Assembly: GCA_963757335.1 (NCBI GenBank)
Contig: CAVWRJ010000025.1
Coordinates: 434,001 to 498,000 of the forward strand
Direction of reading: 5' to 3'
Length of the DNA: 64,000 nucleotides
Source: DASQPA01 sp963757335
Lineage (GTDB): Bacteria > Acidobacteriota > Thermoanaerobaculia > Multivoradales > UBA5704
Position numbers and translations under genes: made by a program. The notes under the pieces are model-generated. The model worked only from the letters and a program-made list of their open reading frames with translations. It was not told where the DNA came from and did not search any database. Below, in pieces: positions 35,501 through 43,897 of this stretch. Each line of letters opens with the position of its first letter. The stretch's first letter is position 1.

Positions 35501-36607
35501 CAGCAGCTTTTCCAACGGCTGCCACTCCCGGCCCAGGGAGTCCGCCACCGGCTTGCAGGTGATGTGGCCCTTATAGGTGTTGACGCCGGCCCAGAGGCCG
35601 GGGTCCTCGCGCACCGCCCGCTCCATCCCCTTGTTGGCGAGGGAGAGCGCGTAGGGCAGGGTGGCGTTGTTGAGCGCGAAGGTCGAGGTGCGCGGCACCG
35701 CCCCCGGCATGTTCGCCACGCAGTAGTGGACGATGCCGTCGACCATGTAGGTGGGGTCGGAGTGGGTCGTCGGGTGGGTGGTCTCGAAGCACCCCCCCTG
35801 GTCGACGGCGACGTCGACGATGACCGCCCCCTCCTTCATCAGCTTCAGCATCTCGCGGGTGACGAGCTTCGGTGCCGAGCGGCCGGGGATGAGCACGGCG
35901 CCGATCAGGAGGTCGGCCCGGCGGAGCGCCGCCATCAGGTTGTGGTGGTTGGAGGCGAGCGTGATGACGGCGCCGTGGAAGAGATCGTCGATGAACCGCA
36001 GGCGATCGAGGTTGGTGTCCAGGAGGGTGACGTTGGCGCCGAGCCCGAGGGCCATCTTGATCGAGTTGAGGCCCACGATGCCGCCGCCGATCACCACCAC
36101 GTCGCCGGGGGGCACCCCGGGGACCCCGGGGAGGAGCGTGCCACGGCCGCCGTGGATCTTCTGAAGGAAGCTCGCCCCCACCTGCACCGCCATCCGTCCG
36201 GCGACCTCGGACATCGGGGTGAGGAGCGGCAGCCGCCCCTCGGAGTCGACGATCGTCTCGTAGGCGATGCCGGTCACCTGCCGTTCGAGAAGCACGTCGG
36301 TGAGCTTGGGGAGGGGCGCTAAGTGCAGGTAGGTGAAGAGCACCTGGTCGGGGTGGAGGAGCGCATACTCGGGCTTGACCGGCTCCTTGACCTTGATCAC
36401 CATCTCCTGGGCCCAGACCGTGGCCGCGTCGGGGACCAGCTTCGCCCCGGCCTCCGCGTACTGGGCGTCGGCGATGCCGCTCCCCACCCCCGCCCCCTGC
36501 TCGACGCACACCTCGTGACCGCCCTGCACCAGGGCGTGCACGCCGGCCGGGATCATCCCGACCCGGTACTCGTGATCCTTGATCTCCTTGGGGATTCCGA
36601 TCCGCAC
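35498..36607 (-). CDS. ald: Alanine dehydrogenase
   Basis: NAD-dependent reversible deamination of L-alanine to pyruvate. Starts MRIGIPKEIKDHEYRVGMIP; has YAEAGAKLV, KVKEPVKPEY, HLAPLPKLTDVL, the nucleotide-binding VVIGGGIVGLNSIKMALGLGA, and the C-terminal VDQGGCFETTHPTTHSDPTY. 369 residues, normal length, no frame break. Two bases downstream of the bactofilin gene, on the same strand. Confidence 0.96.
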   Translation of the reverse strand: MRIGIPKEIKDHEYRVGMIPAGVHALVQGGHEVCVEQGAGVGSGIADAQYAEAGAKLVPDAATVWAQEMVIKVKEPVKPEYALLHPDQVLFTYLHLAPLPKLTDVLLERQVTGIAYETIVDSEGRLPLLTPMSEVAGRMAVQVGASFLQKIHGGRGTLLPGVPGVPPGDVVVIGGGIVGLNSIKMALGLGANVTLLDTNLDRLRFIDDLFHGAVITLASNHHNLMAALRRADLLIGAVLIPGRSAPKLVTREMLKLMKEGAVIVDVAVDQGGCFETTHPTTHSDPTYMVDGIVHYCVANMPGAVPRTSTFALNNATLPYALSLANKGMERAVREDPGLWAGVNTYKGHITCKPVADSLGREWQPLEKLL

Positions 36608-36609
36608 GC

Positions 36610-37065
36610 TTAGGGCTCCCTCTTAGGTTCGGCCGCCTGCTGGGGGCGGCTCGGCTTGGATTTTTCGCCTTGCATCTCGACCATGCCCTTGAAGAAGGCC
36701 CCCTCGGCGATCACCACCCGTGGCGCCGAGATGTCCCCTTCGAGGATCGCCGCCGCCCCGACCTCCACTCGGTCGGTACCGCGCACGTTGCCGATCACCT
36801 TGCCCGCCACGCGGACGAGCCGCCCGGTGATCGGACCCTTGACCACCCCTTCGGCCCCGACCACGACGGTCGACTCGACCCGGACGGTCCCTTCGATCTC
36901 GCCCTCGATCCACAGCTCGGTGGCGCCGGTGACCTCGCCCTTGATCCGCGTCCCCGGGGCGACCTGGGTCACCCGGCCGCGCGGTCCGGAGCTCTCCGCC
37001 GGGGGTGCCACGGAGGCGGCCGGCGGGCGGTCTGGGGCTGCGGTGTCGCGGCGGAAGATCGACAT
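36610..37065 (-). CDS. Bactofilin
   Basis: Small cytoskeletal polymer-forming protein (DUF583). A variable Pro-rich N-terminus (about 30 residues) is followed by a beta-helix with repeated hydrophobic-glycine rungs: GTRIKGEVTGATELWIEGEI, EGTVRVESTVVVGAEG, GKVIGNVRGTDRVEVG and AILEGDISAPRVVIAEG. The lysine/proline-rich C-terminus ends the protein. Bactofilins organise cell-shape and cell-wall enzymes at the membrane. It lies directly upstream of ald. Confidence 0.93.
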   Translation of the reverse strand: MSIFRRDTAAPDRPPAASVAPPAESSGPRGRVTQVAPGTRIKGEVTGATELWIEGEIEGTVRVESTVVVGAEGVVKGPITGRLVRVAGKVIGNVRGTDRVEVGAAAILEGDISAPRVVIAEGAFFKGMVEMQGEKSKPSRPQQAAEPKREP

Positions 37066-37112
37066 CGGACCTCTCTCGTCTGGACAAGTGAGGGAAAAAG
37101 GAGCACGAATGG

Positions 37113-37185
37113 AGCGGGCAACGGGACTCGAACCCGCGACATCAAGCTTGGGAAGCTTGCACTCTACCAGCTGAGTTATGCCCGC
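37113..37185 (-). tRNA. tRNA-Gly (CCC)
   Basis: Minus strand: acceptor GCGGGCA/TGCCCGC, D-arm ACTCAGCTGGTAGAGT, anticodon stem-loop CAAGC-TTCCCAA-GCTTG, T-arm GCGGG-TTCGAGT-CCCGT. CCA is encoded at 37110-37112. Confidence 0.95.
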
Positions 37186-37291
37186 CCGAACGATCTTCGA
37201 GCGAAGGTGAATGTAGCGAACGGGGCGCCCCCGGTCAAGGGGCGCTCCGTCTCTTTCCGCAAACCCTCCGCGCGGCTATACTGAGGAGGTC

Positions 37292-37570
37292 ATGCCAGGA
37301 ACGGGACGCAACCGCGACACCAGCGAATCGCTCTACTTCTTCCCCGAGGATCGAGTCACCGTCGACGAGCTCCGCCAGATCCTCCGCCAGGGGACCGCGA
37401 AGCAGCGCTCCTGGGCGATCTCCAACCTGCTCCGCTACGCCCAGTGGGACGACATCTGGACCTACGTCACCCGCGATCAGGTGCGCGACATCTTCCCCGA
37501 CCTCGATCTCCCCGAGAACCTCCGCCAGGCCTGGGGGAGGATGCTGAAGGTCGAAGCCCCCGTCGCCTGA
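37292..37570 (+). CDS. Small hypothetical protein
   Basis: A 92-residue soluble protein: MPGTGRNRDTSESLYFFPED, then VDELRQILRQGTAKQRSWAI, SNLLRYAQWDDIW and DIFPDLDLPENLRQAWGRML. The helical AKQRSWAISNLLRYA segment resembles a HEAT-like helix pair. The composition and helical content suggest a folded protein. No family name recognised. Convergent arrangement: the tRNA-Gly gene lies upstream on the other strand. Confidence 0.65.
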   Translation: MPGTGRNRDTSESLYFFPEDRVTVDELRQILRQGTAKQRSWAISNLLRYAQWDDIWTYVTRDQVRDIFPDLDLPENLRQAWGRMLKVEAPVA

Positions 37571-37610
37571 GCCGCGCGCGGTTCGCGACAGCCTCGTTTC
37601 CTCCGCTCTA

Positions 37611-37860
37611 CGCCTGGCGAAGCTATCCGCACCCTGAGATCGCTTGCCGAGCCCCCGGTTAAGCTATCCCGGCCCTGAGATGGCTTGCCGAGGGCCTGGC
37701 GAAGCTATCCCGGCCGTGGGATAGCTTGCCGAGGGCTTGGCGAAGCTATCCGGGCCCTGGGATAGCTTGCCGAGGGCCGGGCGAAGCTATCCGGGCCCTG
37801 GGATGGCTTCCCGAGGACCCGGCGATGCTATCCGGGCACCCGCCATCGCCCCCAAGCCCC
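37611..37860. repeat. Tandem array of a 41-bp palindromic repeat (5-6 units)
   Basis: Units start at about 37619, 37660, 37701, 37742, 37783 and 37824. Each contains an inverted pair such as AAGCTATCC...GGATAGCTT around GGCCCTG, followed by GCCGAGGGC. The whole unit repeats, with no unique spacers. It fills the intergenic gap between a small protein gene and the glycosyltransferase region. Confidence 0.9.
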
Positions 37861-37882
37861 GGCGTGATACCGTGCCCGCCCG

Positions 37883-40172
37883 ATGCGGCAGCGCCCCTTG
37901 AGCCTCGCGGGCGACCCTTCCCGGGTCCCTCCCGACCGACCTCCCGGGCCGATCGACGTCGTCGTCCCGGTCTACGGGGCCGCCGCCGCCTTCGCCCGCT
38001 GCCTGGCGAGCCTCCTCGCCCATACCGATCTCTCCCGCGACCGCCTGGTCGCCGTGCTCGACGGGCCGCAGCCCTTAGAGACCGAGACGCTCCTCGCCCA
38101 GGCGGCGGCCCATGATCCTGCGGGGGTCGTGATCCTCCGCAACCCCGAGCGCCAGGGGTTCGTGGGCGCGGTCAACCTCGGGATGGCCGCCGCGGACCGC
38201 GACGTGGTGCTCTTGAACAGCGACACCGCGGTGACCGCCGGCTGGCTGGGGAAGCTCCAGGCCGCCGCCGGCTCGGCGCCCGAGATCGCCACCGTCACCC
38301 CGTTCTCGAACAGCGCCACGATCTGCTCTCTCCCCCGCTTCCTGGAGACCAACGCCCTCCCCGCCGGCTGGGACGCCGACGCCTTCGGCCGCCGGGTCGA
38401 GGAGCGCTCGCGGCGGGTCTACCCGCGGCTCCCCACCGGGGTCGGGGTCTGCCTCTATATAAAAAGGAAGGCGCTCGACCTCCTCGGCCCCTTCGACCGG
38501 GCGAGCTTCGGGCTCGGTTACGGCGAGGAGAGCGAGTTCTGTATGCGGGCCTTGAAAGCCGGCTTCGCCCATGCCTTAGACGACGCGACCTTCGTCTACC
38601 ACGAGGGGCAGCGGAGCTTCGGCACCTCCCGGGAGGGACGGGTGGCCGCCGCCCACCGCGCCATGCGCCGGCTCCATCCCGAGTACATGGCGACCGTCGC
38701 CGCCTTCCTGCGGGCCGACCCGATCGCCCCGCTCCGCGAGCGGGTTCTGGCCGGCCTCTACCCGCCGCGCAGCGGAGTCCCGGCGTCGCCCGGGGGTACT
38801 GGCTCAGTTGGATCCTGCGGGCGGACTCCTTCGGGCGCTTCGCGCAGCCAGTCGCCCGTCCTCGGATCCAAGCTGAGCCAGCACCCGCCGGAGCGGGTGC
38901 TCCACGTCGTCCACGGCTGGCCGCCCTGGAGCCAGGCGGGGACCGAGATCTACGCCGCCGGGCTCGCCCGCTGGCAGGCGGAGCGGCGGGAGGTCGCCGT
39001 CTACGCCCGGATCGCCGATCCCGAGCGCGCGCTGGGGGACGCCGTCGAGCTCCTCGACGCGGGGGTCCGGGTGCGGCTGGCGGTCAACAACTTCGTCCAG
39101 CGCGACCCCCTGTCGAGGAACGCCCTCTACGACCGGACTCTCGCCGCCGACCTCGGCCGGCTCCTCGCCGAGGTCCGGCCGGAGATCGTCCACGTCCATC
39201 ATCTCGCCGGGCACGCCCTCGCCCTCCTCTCCCGGATCGCCCGGACGGGGGTGCCCATCGTCTACCAGATCCAGGACTGGTGGGCGGCCTGCGCCCGGGC
39301 CAATCTCCTCGACCGCGACCGGCAGCTCTGCTCCGGCCCCGGGCTCGGCAAGTGCTCGCGCTGCCTCCCCCTGACCGGCTTCCCCCCGGCCGGACTGTGG
39401 AATCCCGCCCTCTACGCCCTCCGCGGCGCCCTCGCCCGGCGGGCGTTCCGGCGGCCCGCCGCCTTCGTCATGGGCTCCCGGGCGGTCGAGGCCGACTACC
39501 GCCGCTTCGGCCTCCTCCGCCCGGGCGACCCGGTGCACGTGCTGCCCTACGGGGTCTCGTTACCGGGCGCCCTCGGCCTGCCCGCCCCCCCGATTGCCGG
39601 CCGGGGGGCAGGCCGGCCGCTGCGCTTCGGCTTCCTCGGCTCGCTCCTCCCCCACAAGGGGGCGCACGTGGCGGTGGCCGCCTTCCGTGGCGATCGATCC
39701 CGCCGACGCCACCCTCACCGTCTATGGGGACCCCGCGATCTCGCCGGAGTATGTCGCCGAACTGGCCGAGCTGGCGGCCGGCGGCCTGCCGCCGGCCGTG
39801 CGCCTCGCCGGCAGCTTCCCCGAGGGGGAGAAGGCGGCGGTCCTCGGCGGGATGGACGTGCTCCTCGTCCCCTCCCTGGGACTCGAATCGTTCGGGATCG
39901 CGGCGCGCGAGGCCATGGCCTGTGGCGTGCCGGTCCTGGCGAGCCGGCTGGGAGCCCTCGCCGAGGTGCACGCGGGGCGGGACTGCGGCGCCCTCCTGAC
40001 CCCGGGGAGCGTCCCCGAGCTCCGCGGCTGGATCGAGCGGTTGGTCGGAGACCCCGGGATCGTCGACCGCTGGCGGCGAGAGCTGCCGGCGGTCCAGAGC
40101 CTGGAGGCGCATGCCGAGGAGATCGAGGCGGTCTATCAGCGGGTGCTGCTGGGCGAGCGGAGGGGGCGGTGA
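37883..40172 (+). CDS. GT2-GT4 glycosyltransferase fusion with a repeat-derived linker, one frameshift
   Basis: The N-terminal GT2 domain (about residues 23-290) has IDVVVPVYGAAAAFARC, VVLLNSDTAVTAGWL (DxD-like) and YGEESEFCMRA. The linker (about 305-334) is encoded by the palindromic repeat at 38796-38884, read in frame as GTGSVGSCGRTPSGASRSQS. The GT4 domain follows: VLHVVHGWPPWSQAGTEIYA, VHVHHLAGHA, FGFLGSLLPHKG; then, after a frame break near 39691, LLVPSLGLESFGIAAREAMA (the E-x7-E motif). Without the break the protein would end at 40172. It likely adds sugars to a surface glycan. The next gene starts within its stop (GTGA). Confidence 0.88.
38796..38884. repeat. MITE-like palindromic repeat, copy B, inside a coding region
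   Basis: 89 bp with terminal arms GTACTGGCTCAGTTGGATCC and GGATCCAAGCTGAGCCAGCAC (minus the last base, 20 bases). The core is CTTCGCGCAGCCAGTCGCCC. It is in frame between the GT2 and GT4 domains without a stop codon. Confidence 0.92.
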
Positions 40173-41573
40173 GCCTGGGCACGGCGTTCCGGGTGCTCCG
40201 CGGGGAGGGGGTGCTGGCGCTCCGCGACCGCGCCCTCGACCGGCTCGCCGAGGCCCGGCGGCGGCGCTCGTTCCGCGATCTTGGAGATGGTGGGGATCGT
40301 GGAGACGGCGGAGAGGGTCAGCAGGCGGAGTGTCCGATCCTCTCGGTGGGCGCCTACCCCCCGGCGCCGCGCTTCGGCGGGGTCCAGACGCAGTGGCTCG
40401 CCCGCCTGGAAGCCGAGGAGGCGTTGCGGCCGACCGCGATCCTCTATCCGGTGGCCGGGGACACCGGGCGCGCCGGAGGCGCCGGAGGCTACCGGCTGGA
40501 GGTGTCGGCCGGCCCGGGCGGCGAGCGCCGGGCCTTCCACCGCCCGGGCCGGCCGCCGGCCCGGCGGGCGCTGCGCGATCCGGACTTCGAGGCCGCGGTG
40601 GCCTGGGCCGTGTCGCGGGTGGGCGCCCGGGCCCTCCAGGTCGAGGGGGCGGCCGGGCTCCCCCCCGCCTCCCTCCTCCAACTCGCCAGGGAGGGGCTGC
40701 CGCTCGTCCTCGCCCTCCACGACTTCGCCCTCTTCTGCCCCCGGCCGCACCTCCTGGAGGAGCCGTTCCGGCGCTTCTGCGGCTACTGCCGCGACCTCCC
40801 CCGCTGCGCCGCCTGCCTCAAGGAGGTGCCGGAATTCCAGTCTCGCTGGCGGGAGGCCGGAGCCGCGCTCCTCACCGCCACCCCGGCGGTCCTCGCCGTC
40901 GTCTTCCCCTCGGCGTTCCTCGCCCGGACCCACGCCGAGCTCTTCGGTCCCCTCCTCCGCCGCAACTCGTCTAGTCATCCCCCCTGCTCGGCTGCCGTCC
41001 GGCCCGCTCCCGGCTCCGCGCTCCGCTCGTTCGCCGGCCGGGGCACTCCGCCACCTCGCCCTCGTCGGCGGGGTCCAGGCGCACAAGGGGGCCGAGATCT
41101 TCCTGGAGATCGTCGAGCGGCTGGAGCGGGAGGGGCGGACCGGCCTCGTCTGGAGCGCCTACGGCGGCGGCGATCCTGCCCTCCTCGCCCGCCTGCGCCA
41201 GACCGGCAGAGTCCGGGTGCGCGGCTACTACCGGGCGGGGTCGCTCCCCCGCCTCCTGCGCCGGGACCGGGTCGACCTCGCGATCCTCCCCTCGGTCGTC
41301 CCCGAATCGTTCTGCCTGGTGCTCTCGGAGTGCCGGGCGGCGGGGGTCCCCGTCCTCGCCTTCGACTCAGGCGCGGTGGGCGAACGCCTGCGGAACGAGG
41401 GCGGCGGCCTCGCCGTTCCCCCGGCGGAAGGAGCGGCGGGAATGGCCGCTCTCGCCGCCGAGGTTACTGGCGGCGAGAGGGTCCTCCTGCCGCTCGCGGC
41501 ACGAACCGAGCCGGAGCCCGGGGAGATCGCCGGGCGCTGGCTCAGCCTGTATCGGGAGCTCGGGCTCTCGTGA
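40169..41573 (+). CDS. GT4 glycosyltransferase, one frameshift
   Basis: The GTG at 40169 overlaps the previous stop (GTGA). The N-terminal domain has ILSVGAYPPAPRFGGVQTQW, LVLALHDFALFCPRP and a Cys-rich FCGYCRDLPRCAACLKE, a pattern common in family GT4 proteins of O-antigen and exopolysaccharide clusters. After a one-base break near 40968 the frame continues LALVGGVQAHKGAEIFLEIV and PSVVPESFCLVLSECRAAG (the E-x7-E motif), ending at 41573. A 9-bp repeat encodes GDGGDRGDGGEG near residue 35. Probably acts with the upstream fusion protein. Confidence 0.88.
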
Positions 41574-41590
41574 TACACTGAAATCACGAT

Positions 41591-43591
41591 ATGTCTTACA
41601 GTCATTGCTTTTCCCTGGCGGGGGCCCTCGGCCGCCGGCGGCGGGTTCGCCGCGTCGCGCCCCTCGCGATCGTCCTCACCCTGGGTGTCGCCGGGATCGT
41701 CTCGGCCCAGTCGCCGAACACCCCGCCCGTGAAGCCGGGCTTCCCCCTGACCCTCGCCGGTCAGGGGACCCTCGTCGACAGCAAGCCGCTGATCGCCGAC
41801 CTCGGCCTCTCCGCCGACGGCACGAAGTCGATCGTCTTCGGCACCAACCGGGGCGACCTCCACGTCCTCTACAAGAACGCCAGCAACGTCTGGGGGGAGG
41901 CCCCCGGCTTCCCGGTGGCGGTGGGCGGCACGATCGCCTCCAGCCCGGCGGCGGGCGACTTGGACGGCGACGGCGCCCCCGACATCGTCGTCGGCTGGGG
42001 CAATTCGGCGAGCCGCGGCCCCGGCGGGGTCAAGGCCTACAAGCGCAACGGCATGCTCCTCTGGGCGCGGGCCAGCCAGGACCGGCTCGAAGGGGGCCCC
42101 GACGGCCAGCCCGACCCGGTCTTCGCCACCCCGGCGATCGGCGACGTCGACGGCGACGGGCACAACGAGGTGGTGTGGGGGGGGTTCGACTACCAGCTCT
42201 ACGTGGTGAACGGCGCCACCGGCGCCGACAAGGCCGGGTGGCCGAAGTTCATGCGCGACACCATCTGGTCGTCGCCGGCGCTCCACGACATCGACGGCGA
42301 CGGCAAGCTCGACATCGTCGTCGGCGTCGACGCCCATGCCGAGGGGCCGCCCTACAACACCCCGGCGGGCGGCTGTCTGCACGTCCTGCGCTTCGACTCG
42401 ACCCAGAGCTGCTCCAACCCGAGCGACCCGGTCACCTGCGGGCCGCCGACCGAGGTCCCCGGCTTCCCCAGGTGCGTCGACCAGGTGATCACCAGCTCGC
42501 CCGCCATCGGCGACATCGACGGCGACGGCAAGCCGGAGATCATCCACGGCACGGGCACCTTCTACCCCAACCGCGCCGAGGCGGTCTACGCCTGGCACTG
42601 CGACGGCTCGGCCGTGGCGGGCTGGCCGGTCGCCGTCCAGGGGCAGGTCGGCACCTCTCCCGCCCTCGCCGACTTGAACGGCGACGGCAAGGTGGACGTC
42701 GTCGTCACCGCCGACAACACCCGCTCCTCCAGCACCTTCCACGTCTACGCCATCAAGGGCGACGGCACCATCCTGTGGTCCGCCGTGCCCAAGGACTTCT
42801 TCGGCGCCACCTTTAACGCCGGGGATCCGGTGATCGGCGACGTCCTGGGCGACGGGGGGCTCGAAGTGCTGGTGCCGAGCAACACGAGCGCCGTGGCCTT
42901 CTCGGCGACCGGCACCCAGCTGACCGATCCCGGCACCCATCCGGGGGGGAGCACCTACGCCTTCTACACCGCGAGCACCCTCTCCGGGGTGGCGGTGGGC
43001 GACCTGGAGACCGACAACGCCAAGATCGAGGTGGTGGCGATCTCCGGAACGACGTCCTCGTCCTCGGCGGATACCAAGGTCAACGTCTGGAACCCGGTCA
43101 ACCGCTCCTCGAATCCACCCTGGGGCCAGTTCCACCAGAACGCCAAACGCACCGGCGACGCCCCGGGAACGGGGAGCTGCACCTACCATGGCGCCTGCAT
43201 GGTGAGTAGCGCGGCACAGCAGTTCTACACCATCCCCGCGCCCTGCCGGCTGGTCGACACCCGGAACCCCAACGGGCCGCTCGGCGGGCCGGCGCTCAGC
43301 TCCGGGGTCCTCCGCGACTTCACCCTGACCGGCACCTGCGGCCTGCCGGCGACGGCCAAGGCGCTGTCGCTCAACATCACGGTCGTCTCCCCCACCGGCA
43401 GCGGCTTCCTGAGCTTCTCCCCGGGCTGCCAGCCCCCGCTCGCCTCGACCCTCAACTTCGTCGCCGGCCAGACCCGCGCCAACAACGCCATCCTCCCGGT
43501 CGACGCCAACGGCGTCCTCACCGTGAGCCCCGCCGTCTCCGGCGCCGGCACGGTCCAGCTGATCCTCGACGTCAACGGGTATTTTCAGTAA
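41591..43591 (+). CDS. Exported FG-GAP/VCBS-repeat protein with C-terminal DTR...GYF domain
   Basis: Signal peptide about residues 1-40 (ending IVSAQSP). The body carries many calcium-binding FG-GAP motifs: GDLDGDGAPDIVVGWG, GDVDGDGHNEVVWGG, HDIDGDGKLDIVVGV, GDIDGDGKPEIIHG and ADLNGDGKVDVVVTA, a seven-blade propeller pattern. The last 130 residues are a separate beta domain from FYTIPAPCRLVDTRNPNGPL to LILDVNGYFQ. The same domain is found at 49794-50249, 53065-54366 and 54395-55663. Extracellular or surface protein; adhesion is a guess. Confidence 0.9.
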   Translation: MSYSHCFSLAGALGRRRRVRRVAPLAIVLTLGVAGIVSAQSPNTPPVKPGFPLTLAGQGTLVDSKPLIADLGLSADGTKSIVFGTNRGDLHVLYKNASNVWGEAPGFPVAVGGTIASSPAAGDLDGDGAPDIVVGWGNSASRGPGGVKAYKRNGMLLWARASQDRLEGGPDGQPDPVFATPAIGDVDGDGHNEVVWGGFDYQLYVVNGATGADKAGWPKFMRDTIWSSPALHDIDGDGKLDIVVGVDAHAEGPPYNTPAGGCLHVLRFDSTQSCSNPSDPVTCGPPTEVPGFPRCVDQVITSSPAIGDIDGDGKPEIIHGTGTFYPNRAEAVYAWHCDGSAVAGWPVAVQGQVGTSPALADLNGDGKVDVVVTADNTRSSSTFHVYAIKGDGTILWSAVPKDFFGATFNAGDPVIGDVLGDGGLEVLVPSNTSAVAFSATGTQLTDPGTHPGGSTYAFYTASTLSGVAVGDLETDNAKIEVVAISGTTSSSSADTKVNVWNPVNRSSNPPWGQFHQNAKRTGDAPGTGSCTYHGACMVSSAAQQFYTIPAPCRLVDTRNPNGPLGGPALSSGVLRDFTLTGTCGLPATAKALSLNITVVSPTGSGFLSFSPGCQPPLASTLNFVAGQTRANNAILPVDANGVLTVSPAVSGAGTVQLILDVNGYFQ

Positions 43592-43632
43592 GGCGGGTCA
43601 AGTTGGCGGCAGCCGTGCAGTAGGACGGGTGT

Positions 43633-43863
43633 CTACACCCGACCTCTTCCATATTCCAGGCGAGCACGTACTTCCTCCCACGGACTTCCCGCCTCTGGAG
43701 CAGCTTCCAGGTCTGCCAGACGGCGGTCCAGCTCCGCCTTCTCAGGCTCGGTGAGCGGAAAGGTCTCCGCGTCGGCAGCCACCGTATCCCAGATGGCTTC
43801 GACGAGCTCTAGCCGCTCCGGAATGCTGAGCTTGAGAGCTTGGGCGAGCAGGGAGGGACTCAT
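43633..43863 (-). CDS. Addiction-module antitoxin component (Unstab_antitox type), orphan
   Basis: A 76-residue protein: MSPSLLAQALKLSIPERLEL, VEAIWDTVAADAETFPLTEP and EKAELDRRLADLE-SPWEEVRARL, the typical family pattern (LxxxERxxLxxxIWxSL...E...LxxR). It normally precedes a RelE-like toxin gene; downstream here is only the end of the FG-GAP gene. The ATG at 43863 is chosen because homology starts there. An orphan antitoxin or a chromosomal remnant. Confidence 0.85.
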   Translation of the reverse strand: MSPSLLAQALKLSIPERLELVEAIWDTVAADAETFPLTEPEKAELDRRLADLEAAPEAGSPWEEVRARLEYGRGRV

Positions 43864-43897
43864 GGCTGAACGATACCGCACTCCTTCTCACCACCGC

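Noticed and set aside
37213..37255. A GC-rich inverted repeat near the tRNA-Gly(CCC) as a terminator.
   Set aside because: It lies upstream of the tRNA relative to its direction of transcription, and no plus-strand gene precedes it.
37611..37860. Possible CRISPR array, because of regular repeated units with palindromes.
   Set aside because: The full 41-base unit repeats with no unique spacers, and no cas gene is present.
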